A DNA stretch of 64,000 nt from Motacilla alba alba. Taxonomy: Eukaryota; Chordata; Aves; Passeriformes; Motacillidae. Location: contig NC_052030.1 in NCBI RefSeq assembly GCF_015832195.1, forward strand, positions 8,885,439 to 8,949,438, given 5' to 3'. A program made the translations under genes and the position numbers. Numbering within the stretch: position 1 is the stretch's first letter; each line of letters starts with the position of its first letter. This document shows, one piece after another, positions 42,581 to 55,130 of the stretch. The notes under the pieces are model-generated. The model was not told the DNA's origin. It saw nothing but the letters and a program-made list of their open reading frames with translations, and did no database searches.

Positions 42581-44389
42581 TCGGGCTGAGGATTGGGTGC
42601 TGGCCCTGGGCACCAGGGTGATCACCACCAGCACCCTCGCACCTGGCTCCAGGTGTGCCCGTCCCTGCCACCTCTTGAGGTCAGAGTGAACCGCTCCTTC
42701 TTCCCCTCAGAGAACCCATCCTCCTGGTGGATCTAGAGCCCCAAATAGGATCCTCTCTGGGGAAGACCAGCCCCTACCCTCTGCCGAGCAGGAAATCACC
42801 CAGCAGGGAGGTTCACACCCACATCTGGAGGAGGATTCCCAGGGCAGGGAACGGGGCTGGGGGAGAGGTGTGGGAAGCACACAGCAAGGGGAGTCACTCA
42901 GTCACCACCTGCCTCCGGCACTCGCTGCAAGCCTGCAGAGAGACTGTTACAACTTTTAATTTGTAAAACCGGGAGGAAAGGAGCGTGTGAATGGAGTGAG
43001 CAAGAGAGCAGATGGGCAACGGGCTGCCCAGCTTCACAGGCAAATTCCAGACGCTTCTGGGATTCCTTGCACCAGCAGGGTTTGTTTTGTCAGCGGTTTG
43101 GCATCCTTCCTCTCCTAACCTCCGTGTTGCGAGCAGGAGCCTTGCTGGGTGCAGCACTGGGAGAGCACAGAGCCACACTTTGCATCCCACTGGCTCTGCC
43201 AAGCTCTCCAACACGTTCACAAGTTGCTTTGCTCCTTCCTCTGCATTCAAACCATCACCACCACCGGCAGCCCCGTTCTTAATTACCACAGGTCAAACCT
43301 AGTCACAGCCTGTGGCTTGGCTCCTGTTTGTTTAACTTGGTGTGCCTGGGAAGGGGTCATCTCTTCATGCAGATGGGGGCAGAGCTTCCCTAAAGGACCT
43401 GGGTTGGCATCCAGCCAGCACATGGGCTCCCTGAACACCTCCAGGCTCTGCTTGACACCCACTGGGCTGGGAAGTTTCTGACCAGAGCACTCTGCTCAGT
43501 CCTGCTCAATACCTTCCCCCCAGGGCACAGCAGCTCATGATGGTGTATTGGTGCAGGGATGCTGGGGTGCACACAATGCTGCCCTGTGGGGGGACAGAGG
43601 AACCTCCCAAAGGACTGTGAAGCATTGTTGCTGGTTTTCCAGACTCACCACTGCATGTCCTGAGCTTCAGGAACTGGTAACCCTCCTGAAGGAGTAAACA
43701 CAATCTTCAAAGGTTCCTAAGGATTGTCAGTTTGCACCCAGGTCATTCCTTCTGGGAGCACTGCCTTTGAGTGGCAGCACTGATGGAGGTGGCTGGCTCC
43801 TGGCAGGTCCTGCTGTCTGCAGGGATCTCAGCTTCCAGGGACACAACTGCAGCCCACACCCAACACTCCTCCCATCTCTGCTGCAGCTTCAAGCTCCAGG
43901 GCCTTTTATCCATCCCCAGCTGGAGAAGTGAAATCTGCTCAGCCCCAGACCCACTTCCAGTGCTTTTATCTACTGCAGCTGGGTCCAGCCTCAGCTGACC
44001 CTGCTTGCCACCCAGATGAATTCCTTCTATGCCACCTGGGCCAGAACCCTGTCCCCACTCAGCCCTGTCCCCACTCAGCCCCATCCCCTTTCAGTCCTGC
44101 TGTGGCTTCCTGTGTCCCCGGCAGCAGGCTGAGATGGGGCAGAACCGTGCCTGAGGTTTCCCAGTGATTGTGGGCTCATGGAGGGATCCAGAGGCAGCTT
44201 TGCCAAATGCCATGGCCCTCGTGGGCAGCTGGAGGATGCAGCACTCACCCCAGCGTGTCTCTGTGCAAGTGTGCCTGCAGCAGGGCCAGCTGGGCCAGCA
44301 GGGAATGGCCTCTCTCCAGAGCAGTAATGCTCCACACTGGATTGTTTTCTCTAGGCCAGGATTATCACAGCGATCTGGGCAGCCAGCAC
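42581..44389. other. C-rich unique non-coding DNA
   Basis: No gene is recognised. The + strand is visibly C- and A-richer here than in the first half of the window. AT-rich patch at 42940-42970. Confidence 0.45.
44051..44098 (+). repeat. 16-bp tandem repeat, three copies
   Basis: GTCCCCACTCAGCCCT occurs twice nearly identically (44051-44066, 44067-44082) and a third time more diverged (44083-44098). Confidence 0.8.
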
Positions 44390-45060
44390 AGCTCCAATCC
44401 CATTACTCCATTAGCATGGGCGTTATAAGGTGACACTCTGCATCTGCTTGACAAAACACAGCTTCAGACTCCGCGCTGAGCGTTTCCACCAAAAGGAACA
44501 CAGTTTTCACTTGGAGAGGATTTGCTATTATTATTGGCTTGTAGCTGCTTAGAAATAAACAGCAATAAAGACTTCACCAATTTACTCTCAGAATGTTCTC
44601 ATTTGAAACACGCCGTGCAGAAAAATATTAACAAAATAAACTCCCAGCTTAGAAAAGGCTAAAGAGAGCTTTTTTTGGAGTGTCAGTGTTTGTGGAAGTG
44701 TTTTCTGAAGAAGCTGCAGTTTGAATCGAGCAGCTGTTGGTGCCATGCCCCCCAGGACAAGGCACTGGGGATGGCCCAAGGGCAGTCCTGGCAGCACAGA
44801 GGGGTGCCCTGGGAAGGGCAGTTTTTTCCTGATGGGATGATTTTCAGACAGAGACAAGCCCCACTCCATTTCAGCAGTCCAATGCCAGCCTGGGAGGGGC
44901 AAACGTGATAAGGTGCAAAAGCCTGAAATAAAGCTTAACCTGAGATTGAAATGGAGTTGTTCAGCATTATTGGCTTGTAAATTGTTCCTGTGATGAGATT
45001 TAGTAAAAGACTGAGAGGTCTTTTGGCAGTGGGAGAGTATTTATGATGCTTTTGTACTGG
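44390..45060. promoter_or_regulatory. Two AT-rich candidate elements sharing a 14-mer
   Basis: Two AT-rich islands (about 44390-44660 and 44920-45060) are separated by GC-richer DNA. Both hold the exact 14-mer ATTATTGGCTTGTA (44530-44543 and 44966-44979). The second ends with a 7-bp hairpin, AAAAGAC/GTCTTTT (about 45005-45025). Regulatory function is inferred. Confidence 0.35.
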
Positions 45061-46884
45061 TACACGAACACTTTTCTGTTTTGCCCGTGTTCACGCTGCC
45101 CCAGAGGCCGTGTCCTGTTCCTCAGGGTGTTGTTACACACACAGGTGCTAGCAGCCAGGTTTGGGCTTTTCCAGCCTCCTGCCTTGGGGTACTTTGTTGC
45201 AAAGGTAACAAAGGAGTCCCTGTCCTGGCAAGGAGGAGTGGGGTCTATGGTCCATCCTTGAGAGAAGGAGAGGACCAGTGTCTCACCTGGGGGCTGAAGG
45301 CTTCCTTAAACTTGTGGTGGTGAATCCCTGCTTTTTGGGGCAGGATGCTGTGAAATGCCTGGCTCCTGCTGCTGTCTGGCTGCCAGAGGAGCCCATGATG
45401 CCTTTTCCTGGCCTCGGGGGTGATAGCTGGTGACCAGCAGCATCAGGGATGACTGGGTAGGGTGATCTCCCTCCACTCTCCCTCTGGTTGCCTTTGGTGG
45501 CACTGGGACTGCCCCCACTGGCACTGTGCTCTGGCTGAGGATGCCAGATCACTGCTTCCATCAAAGCAAATTCCAAGTCACCAGAAGCTGCGTGCAGCAA
45601 GGGGCTGGCAGGTCGTTTGCTGTGGGCATTTCCAACAACAAACGAGCTCCAGAGAGCACTCTCAAGGATGGGGAGTGCAGGAAGAGCTTACTGAGTGGAA
45701 ACCTAGTTTTGAATTTACCCAAACATTGCCCCTTGTGTCAGGACAGAGGTCACTGGGAGTGGGGGGAGCACACAGACCAGTGTTTCACTGGAGCAATGGA
45801 GACATCTTCCTTTAGCACTCTGGTCACATACGCAGCCACCTCGCTGCTGCTGGCAGCCAGGCGCCTTTGTGTCCCTGTGCCCGTGCTGCTGAGTGTCACA
45901 GCCATCTCTGATGCCACACTGCATGCTGGGGAGGGGCTTCTCCCCCTTGGTGGTGCTGTTCCAGAAGAGCACAGAGAGTTACCCTCCATGGGGATTCCTG
46001 GGTGTACGAGTCCATGAATCCTCCAGCGTTAAAGCCCCAGCCCAGTGGGGCATTAACTGCAGACCCATCACCTCCCGTCTTCAAGCTTTCTGAGGCAGGA
46101 AGCAAAACCCGTGTTGGAGCACAGACTGACAGACTTTTCAGGAAAGATTGCACCTCTGGGATTTCTGGAATAAGCACTGTAGCAGGTTGCAGCATTTATA
46201 CACTGGTTGTGTCGGGCCAAATGGGACACGCTGCCCCTGCTGACTGCTGGGCTGGTTGCCACTGGGAATCTCGCATCCGAGCTGCAGACACACTTGGGAT
46301 TCCCCTGTTTGTATTAACAACACAAGGAAAGCTGAGCAGGAGCCTGGCAATGTGCGCAGGCACCGCTCCTGTGGGGCTGGAAGGGATGAGCAGGGCCTTG
46401 CAGCAGCTCCTCCTGTGGTGCTGACGGGCAGGTGGTGCCAGCCCGCGGGGACACCCTGCCTGTGCCTCTGCTGCAGACCATCTCCTAGTCCTGCCCTTGC
46501 TTTTCCCTCCTCTGCTGGAGTTCTTGAGCCTCAAAGCAGCAAGCTAGAGAACCATGGCCTGGGTAGGAGCAGGGAGCTGAGCCTGGGATGCTGCAAGATC
46601 TGGAGGAATTGGGGTGTTGCAGAGAAAGGCGGCGTCACTTCCCACAAGGACGCTGTGACGGTGTGGATGGGAGGGAAGGGATCAAGAGCCAACAGACCTC
46701 CAAAGTGCAGGATGGAGGCACTGCCCCACGACTGCTCTGCTCTGCTGGGCTCTCCTGGGAGCCTCAGACTGCATGGAGATGCCTTGGACTATTCCCAGCT
46801 CCATGGATGAGCTGTTCCATGGGATACTCCCATCCTAGATGCCGTCAGGGTGGGACTCAGGCACTGTCACCGGGATCACATAAA
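45061..46884. other. Unique non-coding DNA
   Basis: GC-rich, with chance frames up to 184 codons on both strands. No gene, RNA or repeat recognised. Confidence 0.5.
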
Positions 46885-47240
46885 ACGTGATGGATCTTAC
46901 TGTAATCCTTGGAGCCCACGTAAAAAGATACTCTCTAGATATCTATAAAACATGCTGGGATTTGCAATTAAAATACCTGGGTGGTGACTGTGCCCACAGC
47001 CTGCCTTCTCTCCCTCCCTCCCTGCATCCCTCTCTCCCTGCCTCTCTGGTTTGGAGCAGCTCCATGTAAACCCTGTTTTGCAATCACTGTTTAAATAACA
47101 AGCTGCCTTCAAAGGAATATATTTAGAACAGAGGGTCCCCCCCATAAGCACGCTCTGAATGTTTGAGTGATTTCAGCTGGTTTGGCGAGCGTTCTCTGTG
47201 ATATCATGGGCCGAACATTTCTTTGCGGGTCTGTGAGCTC
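46885..47240. promoter_or_regulatory. AT-rich candidate island interrupted by a CCCT-rich tract
   Basis: TAGATATCTATAAAACATG and GCAATTAAAATACC motifs precede a (CCCT)n-like simple tract (47008-47040). TTTAAATAACAAGC and AATATATTTAG follow. Regulatory role is a weak inference. Confidence 0.3.
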
Positions 47241-49859
47241 AGGCTCTGAAGAGCTCATGGCTCTGCAGCTCCTGCAGTCCCACCAACAGCATTTCCAGCT
47301 GCTCGTGGGGCAGGCTGAGTGTGGTGGATGTGTGGGCTGGGGGCACAGCTGCCAGCCCACTGCAGGCTGGCACAGGGGGAGCGGAGTCCTGGGCTGGGCA
47401 CTCTCAGCACTCCCAGCTGGGGTGGCTGCTCTCAGTGACATCTGTGGTGGAGCTGGCCATGCTTTTGTGGCTTTAGGTGGCTGGTTATCATGGGCCCAGC
47501 CCTGGTGTGTTCCCTGTCAGTGCACACGTGCGATTTTGACATTTTACCAAGGAGTCTCCATGAGGCAGAGGGTGGTTTGGCTCAGTTAAACACCAGTCTT
47601 CCCCAGAGGAGTACATTCACCCTGCTCACACATGCAACAGCTCTGACTTGTTCCTGCAGCAGGCAAGAGCTGGGAGAATTTGCTGAATATCAAACTAATA
47701 TCAATATTTTCATTTTGCAACCAACTCCTCCTCGCCCTGACAGCCAGGTGCCACTGGCACACCAGCCAGGTGACTCAGCACTGCCAGCTGCCCTTGCCCT
47801 GGGAGCAGCCCCCCTGGCTCCCTCTCCATGGTACAAAGCCAGTTCCCTTCATTATCTGCTGGCTGCAGATGTTCACAAAGCCGTGAACCACATTGGCATC
47901 GAGCATTTTAGGCGAGGCTGTGTTCAGATTTCTGTGCATTTTCCAGCAAAAGTGAAGCAGCAGTTTATGGGCTAAAGGACACCAGAGTCACTTGCTCTCC
48001 TGTCGCAGGCTCCCTGCTTCTGATGGGGACTCACCCTGCATGGCAGGAGGCAGAGACGGGCTTGGCAGAGCCTCACTGGAGAGCGGGAAGAGCCCCGAGG
48101 AGATCCCTCACCTCCTCCTGGAGGATCACCAGGATGCTGCTGACAAGGGCTCCTTTGTTCCATGAAGGGCTCACCTGAGCAGCGGGACAGCTCCGGGTGT
48201 CTAATTAGCAACAGGAGCTGGGCCGTGCTCGTCCTCCCTGAGGCAGCTCGGTCATGTCTCTGCAGCTCTCCGCATATTTTGCCCAGGTGGTGAAGCTGAG
48301 GGGGGCGGTACAGAGGGATGGGCTCCCCTCCCACCGTCCATCCTCGCCTGTGGGAATACCTGAGGCAGCTCCCAGCCCGGCAGCACCACAGTCTGACGGC
48401 ATGGGACAGCCCCAGGGGCATGGGGACAATCCAGGGCACAGGGACAACCTGGCATCTGCAGCCACCCGGACTGTACAAGAGGAGTAAAGACACAGAGAGA
48501 CCTAAAATGAAGACCTGAATTGATGTGCAGTCCTTGCACAGCTGACTGTGGTGGAGAGCTGGGTTGCTGAAGCTGCAGACCCATTTTTCAGCTGCTGTTG
48601 GAGTGTCTGGAGAGAAGGGATGTGTGTATTTTCAGTGAGAGATTCCCCTCAGTATTCCCACAAGAATTTCTGAGGCTGTATTTGAATCCAGATGAGCCAC
48701 GGCTGCTCCCAGCTCCGGGAGCAGAGCAGCAGCTGCAGGGCCCCAGCAGTGCCCCAGGGCTGAACCGTGGGCACAAGGGCTCTCAACCAGCTGAGAGAAA
48801 TGCCTGGCTGAAGAGTTTTTTGTGCTTTAAAATGTGTGTTGATGTCCCACTGGAGCAGTGAGTTTAGAAGTCCTGTGCCCAAAAATTTTAACTTGTGCTA
48901 ATTTTAAGGCTGGGATCCTGTTTTTCCGCATGGGATGCTCTGGGATGCTCATGGTGCTGCCTGAGGTGCACAAGCAGGGCTCAGCTGGGATGCTGGCACC
49001 CACTCCTGGAGGGCAGCAGGTGTCTCAGGACCCTGGGGATGCCTCTCCTTGGGCTTTTACAGATTTTTCACATCACGCTGGGCACTGTACCCATGCCCAT
49101 TCCAGGACACATCTAACTGTCCCCTTTGTTCTGGGCCCTCAAAATACTGCTATTGACATAAATCTAGTGAGATTTACTCCAGCCAGGCTCTCCTGTGATG
49201 GCTCTGACCCAGTGAAGTGTTGCCTTTGCCCCGAGTGGCCAGGGACAGTGCTGGTCCCACAGGTGCTCCTGGGTCTGTCCCAGGGCTGCCCCTTCACCTC
49301 CCACATGTCCCAGCTTTTGGAGGAGGGAGGGAGCAGGAGGAGGCAGCTGCTTGCAGGCTCCAGCTTATGCTCACCAAGGCTTTTCCTCCAAATGCTGCTC
49401 ACTAGAGAAACAAAGAGAAGGAGAGAGATGAGACGTGCAGCAAACTCCTGCACGCAGCCTTTGGCTCTTGGCTTGTGTTTTTCTCTGTCTCTGTGTTAAC
49501 TTGAGGCTGCATCCTTGTCCAGACCTCTCTGTTGTGGCTGTGCTGGAGGAGAATGTGGCTCTGACCACCCCGTACCCCATTTCCCAGCAGGAAAAAACAA
49601 GGACAAAAACATGTTCACAACAAAAAATAGGAGTCAGAGATGGGGGAGGTTCCACCCTGTCATGCTTCTCTCCCTCACCATGCTCAGCCCCCCCGGCTTG
49701 CTCTGGAAATACTGGGAAGTGGGGCTGGGGGGTTGGCTGGGAGAGTGTCTGTTCCTGGAAATGCCCAGGAGAACTTTCTCATTGCAGCTCTCCAGGTAAA
49801 ACCCTGTAACTTTATCATCCTCAAATAATATGAAAGCAGCCCCCTGTCCTCCAGGCACA
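47241..49859. other. GC-rich unique non-coding DNA
   Basis: No gene is recognised. Open frames up to 213 codons (48858-49499, +) overlap others on the opposite strand and have no recognisable domain. Confidence 0.5.
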
Positions 49860-50340
49860 CAAAGAATGGCTTGATCCGTTGCTAACAAAGCCTCTTAAAA
49901 GATAAAGAGCAAAATACAAGGCAAGGAGAGCATGCCTGGCAGGCAGACAGGAGCTGGCCAGTATAGGCCAAATTCTTTAGGAGTTGAGTTTCCGTTTGGG
50001 CTCAGCTTTCCCGCGGATTCTATACACCTAAAGAAAACAAACCGTAATCCTATCTGGGGCCCAGCACTCTATTTATTTCACCTGGTGAAAAGATCTTGCC
50101 AATTCCCCCACGCTGAAACCCAGCAGCTGCCCAGCAAGGGAGCTGGGCCATAAGTGTGTTCTGCATTACAGAAAAATTGATATTAAAATATAAATGTGGT
50201 CTTGCAAAGGATGTACTTGCACTCGTACCGTGTGAGACATTCTTCCAGGTTTCTCTGCTGTTTTGCTGTGTGATTTGGATCCCACTCTGTGCCTCTTCTC
50301 AGCCGCTGGTAATCCAGTTTCACAGCCATAATCCGCAGAT
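49860..50340. promoter_or_regulatory. Candidate conserved non-coding element
   Basis: TTGATCCGTTGCTAAC, AAAGATAAAGAGC, CCTAAAGAAAACAAACCG (forkhead-like AAACAAAC), CACTCTATTTATTTCACC and AAATTGATATTAAAATATAAATG motifs in a mostly AT-rich, repeat-free stretch. Enhancer role inferred. Confidence 0.37.
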
Positions 50341-50449
50341 TACAAGGGAGGAAGTGCCCAGGGTCCACTCTCACCTCTCAGCTGCACCTCTCACCTGTCT
50401 CAGGTGAGGAGCTGAGCAGAGGAGGGCACTGACCACATGGCAACATTAT

Positions 50450-51481
50450 TTACACCTTTAAATTGCTCAGAATTAGAGTCCCCTCCCCTCCCTTTGCCTT
50501 CCTTTCACTTTCACCTCTTCCTCCCCGATTCCCGTGGCTCTGGAGCAGCCAGGGCAGGCAGTGGATCTGTCCCATGCTGGGGTGCAGGTCACAGGTGGAG
50601 GGTGACACCCGAGGGTGCAGGCTCAGTGCAGTCACAGCCCACAGGCCCCCCAGAGCCCTGGGGCGTGGGGCAGTGCCTGCAGGAACACCCGCCCGCAGCA
50701 CAGGCACGGTTGTGTTTCTAGCGAGCAAGGAGACAAAAAGCCAAACATTTTCCACTCTCATTTCTCTTTCCTGCGTTTTGTTACTGATACCTCCCCGTGG
50801 GCTTTGGGGCTCTGACAGACGAGCTCTGCAACGGATTAAAGGGTTACTGTGCTCAGCTGTCAGAGGTTGCCGAACCCGAGCGGGGTGGTGCAACCAGATC
50901 CTGCCTGTGCCCCGTGTGCTCCCCTGGCTTGTGCACCAGCCCCTGTGGCTGCCAGTGCAGGGATGGAACAGGAGCCACAGCCACAAGCTTGACCTCCCCG
51001 AGCCTCCCCGTTTACAGCCGGGTTTGCCCTCAATCCCACTTGCCCTTTCCGACACACTGCGAGGTGACCCCAAAGCCAAACCCGTGGGGGCACAAAGACT
51101 CTGCTGCCCTGGCCTCGTGCCCCACAGCAGTGGGGCTGCGGGGCCTCTGTCCGGCTGCTGTGTGTCTGGGAAGGGCTGTGCAGGGGTCCAGCATCGTTCA
51201 GAGCCTCGCACACAGTGGCTGCTCAAACCCAAGGGCCACTGCAGGGTCCCGCACAGGCCGTGGCAGCTCGCCCCTGCCCACCCCAGCCCACCCAAACCCC
51301 GTCCTGCTCTCCAGCTGAGCTTTCTAGCTGAGGCGCTTCTGAATCCCCTGTAATTGGCAATGGTCATAAAAGAAAAGCCTGAAGTATTCGCAGTATTAGC
51401 ACAATCATTCCAGGCTTTCTGCGGAGATGGATGCTGCTGACAACATCTCCATAGCTGCTTCCCAGGCTGATAAGTCACCAA
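50450..51481. other. Stop-poor region open on both strands
   Basis: The - strand is open for 343 codons and the + strand for 296 codons over almost the same bases (50463-51353), with further + frames inside. Neither translation resembles a known family, and the coding pattern contradicts itself on the two strands. I read it as GC-rich, TA-poor DNA rather than a gene, though the length in non-repetitive DNA is unusual. Confidence 0.4.
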
Positions 51482-52154
51482 GTATGAAGGAGGAATGGTG
51501 CAGAGATACCATCAGCATTTCCATGACGTGTTAATTCTTAAATATGACCAAAGGGAAGGGACCATTTTCCAAAACTCCCCCTTGCTGCGGCTTTGAGCAG
51601 AGTCCTGTGAGGAGCTCTTGGTTCTTGCATTCACATTTGGGCTCTCCAGCGGCAGCCTCAAGCCAAATCTGCTTCCTGACAGCCCCAGGCTCAGCAGGAG
51701 GGGGGCTCTGAGTGCACTGGTGTCAGCCCTGCATGACAGCACCTCCTCTTCAAGGAGCCCCAAGAGCAGTGGGGGTCTGGGGACGTGTCACCTCTGTGCC
51801 ACCCAGGGACAACTGAGCTTAGCTGGTATCATCCAGATGTCTCCAGCACAGAAAAATGAAATTAATGGTTGGATGGGAGCTCTGGATCTGTTCTTACGTG
51901 GCCAGCAGGATTTTTGATATCTGGGATGATCTGCTCAAGGCCTTGATCATGCACAGAGAAGATGCTAATTTCTGGAGCCTCCTGGAGATGTGTCCTCTCA
52001 GGAGAGGGGGTGGGATTCCCCATGGAGGAGCAGCAAATGGCAGAGGGGCAGGCTGCTGCTGGACACTGAGCTGATGTGAACCTGATACAAATGACCTGGG
52101 AAGGGGCAGGGGACAGCGTGAGGCTGCACCCCACAGAGCTGGGGAGCTGTAGAG
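51482..52154. other. Unique non-coding DNA
   Basis: No feature is recognised. Confidence 0.5.
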
Positions 52155-52345
52155 GATCCTTCGTCACACACAGTTATCAGATTAAGCAGTGCTGGGCAAA
52201 CTATGACTTTTTGAGGAGCAGGCAGAGCTCACCAGCTGTTTAAACTGTGATGGCTCTCAAATAACAAGATTAGGCAATTGTGGGCTACAGGAAGGATACC
52301 AGCAATTACTGCCTGATTGGTAAGAGCTGTAATTAAAGTGCAGCG
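52155..52345. promoter_or_regulatory. AT-rich candidate regulatory island
   Basis: CAGTTATCAGATTAAGCAG, AATAACAAGATTAGGCAATTG, GCAATTACTGCC and TGTAATTAAAGTG motifs in a short repeat-free stretch. Bicoid-type GATTAAG/GATTAGG sites stand out. Function inferred. Confidence 0.35.
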
Positions 52346-54297
52346 TCTTTCAGCCTCTCGGAGCACAAGTCCGGTCCACACGCAGCCATCCTACATTTGG
52401 TTCTCATTTATTGCCTCTCCAAACACAACCTCTTCTGCACCTTGTCAGGCACCTTCAGCAGCTGGTGCTGGATGTGGGCACAGATCTGGGTGTGGGGCTG
52501 CTGTGTCCTCAGGGGCTGCCACGTATGGGTGCCACCTCCCACTCCTGTCTGCCCTCGGACTTGTCCACAGCACCTGGTGCTCCTCTCAGGGCTGCTCTAG
52601 TCCCTGGTGTGGGGGTGAGCTCAAGGGAAAGAGGAGGACAGAAACCAGCATCTTCTCCCTCTGTAACCCCCTTCCCTGCCAGGATGAGGTGATGCTCTGC
52701 CTGTGAGCTGCCTGTACATGCTGCCTGCTGGCCCTGGAGCGCTGAGGAGGGAATCTGTGAGATGGTGAAATGCTCATATGCTTGTAGGTTTGCTCATCTT
52801 CTATCTTTGGTGATTCAGTTTATGTTTTAAAATGTAAAAAGGCCTCCTACGTACATGATGTCTCTATTGTATAAAAATATCAGCCATGGTATTTCAAAAT
52901 CTCTTCCTTTCCAACAGTGACTCCTCCCTGCCAGCCTCAGCCCCCGTCCCCACTGTTCATCCTGGCATCCCAGACCAGCTGGAGCACCATGAGTGTGGGG
53001 ACACTGAGAAGTGCTGCTGCTGTCCCTCAGCTCCGAATGGATGTTTACTGCACCAGGGATGTGTTGTCTACCAGAGGGTGGTTAACTCCCCAAGCTGGGT
53101 GAGTTAAACCTGGCTGTGAAGGAAGGCAGCTGCTGGCGCTGCCGCTCCTCCGCCTCGTGCTGTGGCCGAGTGATCAGTGTTTCCCAAAGGGAGCCATCGA
53201 TCACCTCTTGTGTTTGTTTATCCTCAGCAGACAAGTCGGTGGGACTTGTGGGAGTGGCATCTGTGGGCTGGGGGCTGCCCGTGCCAGGCAGTGCCCTGAT
53301 ATGCATCTCGCTCCCAAGGGCTCCCTGTGTGCAGGTCAGGGTCTGGCCAGCCCAGCTGGCAGCGTCTGCTCTCCAGGCAGCACTGCAGGGATGCTCCACA
53401 TCCACAAACTGCCCCGTGACTGGAGCTGGGGGCTCTGGACGGGCTCACTGGTCCACTGCAGCAGACCTGGTGGTGACTCTGCCACCACAGCTCTCGGCAG
53501 GTGCCTCAGCTGGGACTGTGACACACGGGGTCCTGTCTGCCCAGACACCTCACACCTCCAAAGGGACTCTCCAGCCAGAGCAGTGGGACACAGATAACTT
53601 CTTATTGCTAATTATGAGCAGTACTAAAATTCCCTTTTCGGCCAAACATTTTGTTTGCTGCAGCTGCTCCTGTGCTGAGGAGGGACAGAGAGAGGGACTC
53701 AGAGTCACATTGCTTGGGAAATGAATCTCCCTGCCTGGGATTGTCAGGTGAGGCTTGTAGTCCCAGGTCTGTGCTCTTTCTTCTTGGTTTGTGCCCTGGA
53801 ACATCTCCAGATGGAGCTGCCTTTGCCATCCTGGCACAGGGTCAGATCAGCACAGGTTGGATGCTTTCTGCTAGAAATAATGAGTATTTCTATCAGAATG
53901 TCTTGAGCAAGGAGTGGGGGAAGAAAGGAGCTTTATCTTTACTCAGATGTCCATGATCAGCTGAGCAGTGGTGCTGTGTGGCTGGAAGGGCCGTGGTGAG
54001 TCTGCCTTGTAGGCACAGAGTCACTGCGCAGTAGAGATATCTTTCTTTTTCCAGGGAAGTTTGCTCAGCTGGTGGCTCACGACACTGAACTGAGGGATGC
54101 CACAGCCTTCCCAGCAGTGGTCCCACTGTGGGCAGTTAACACTGGAGAAATTAGTCTCTTGGTGGTTCAGTTGTTTCTGATTAACTTAAATACATGCACC
54201 AAGTCCAGGCTGTGGAGCAAAGCTGAATCTGTGGCTTGTGCACATTCCTCTGTGGTCCCAGGGTGGTGACAGCCAAACCCCTGTGCTGCCTGCCCAA
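52346..54297. other. Unique non-coding DNA with one exon-like unit
   Basis: AT-rich patch at 52790-52910 leads into the exon-like unit 52918-53098. Beyond it, long frames overlap on both strands to about 53960 with no recognisable product. Confidence 0.45.
52918..53098 (+). other. Exon-like unit with strong splice signals
   Basis: A tight pyrimidine tract, ATCTCTTCCTTTCCAACAG, precedes it and a perfect GTGAGT donor starts at 53099. The 181 bp stay open in two frames. One frame includes a cysteine run (EKCCCCPS); I recognise no family. It could be a non-coding RNA exon, a real exon or coincidence. Confidence 0.22.
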
Positions 54298-54671
54298 GAT
54301 CCCTGCCTGTCCCCATCCCTGCCCTCTGGGATCCCTGCCTGCCCCTTATCCCTGCCCTCTGGGATCCCTGCCTGTCCCCCATCCCTGCCCTCTGGGATCC
54401 CTGCCTGCCCTGCATCCCTGCCCAAGATCCCTGCCTGCCCTGCATCCCTGCCCTCTGGGATCCCTGCCTCTCCTGCATCCCTGCCCTCTGTGATCACTGC
54501 CTGCCCCCATCCCTGCCCTCTGGGATCCCTGCCTGTCCTTCATTCCTGCCTGTCCCTCATCCCTGCCCTCTGGGATCCCTGCCTGCTTCCTATCCCAATC
54601 TCTGGGATCCCTGCCGGCCCTACATCCCTGTTTGCCCCCCATCCCAGTCTCTGGGATCCCTGCCAGTCCAG
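54298..54671 (+). repeat. Minisatellite of 33-34 bp units
   Basis: About eleven copies of a unit made of GATCCCTGCCTGTCCCCC then ATCCCTGCCCTCTGG. The unit itself is built from CCCTGCC sub-repeats, and some copies are shortened or diverged. Long open frames on both strands (a repetitive GRDPRGQG-like peptide on the -) are consequences of the repeat. Confidence 0.92.
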
Positions 54672-54899
54672 GATCTCTGTCTGGTGTCCCAGCCAGTGTG
54701 GCTGGTGGCAGTCAGCAGTGACTCTTGTTCGGGGACCCTCAGCTGGGGACCCTCGGCTGTGTACCCGACTGTGCAGTGCTTTCAAGGGGCCGGGTACATA
54801 TTTTTTTTCCCAAGCTCCCATTTTCTCATGCCAATCCTTCGGCTGTCCTTGGGAACGCGGCTGCCAGCGCGGCGGAGGAAGGAGCGGCGACGAGCGATG

Positions 54900-55130
54900 C
54901 CACAGAGCGACCCCTATAGTTAAGGTTACATGAGAATTTCTATAGGCTAAAAATTTTCCCAAACATTCACCTGCTGGGCTTAAATTTTCCATGCTTGTTG
55001 TTTGCCTGAAGGTGAATTGTTGTCAAGCTTGAGAAAAATTCCTTTGGCTGCGTCTGTGTTATGGGAGAAGAGAAAATACTCGCTTCCCACTGGAAAATCT
55101 TTAGCTACTTTTTCCCCCCTTCTCCTTCAG
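54900..55130. promoter_or_regulatory. AT-rich candidate regulatory island
   Basis: Starts with CTATAGTTAAGGTTAC and AATTTCTATAGGCTAAAAATT, then CTTAAATTTTCC. Short and repeat-free. Weak inference of a regulatory role. Confidence 0.28.

Noticed and set aside
53082..53405. Protein-like segment on the - strand containing DLSAEDKQTQEVIDGSLWET
   Set aside because: The peptide looks plausible, but no convincing acceptor precedes it, the donor-like CAG|GTTTAA is weak, and a + strand frame is open over the same bases.
54167..54992. Glycine/arginine- or proline/cysteine-rich repetitive open frames
   Set aside because: Consequence of the 33-34 bp minisatellite; open simultaneously on both strands.
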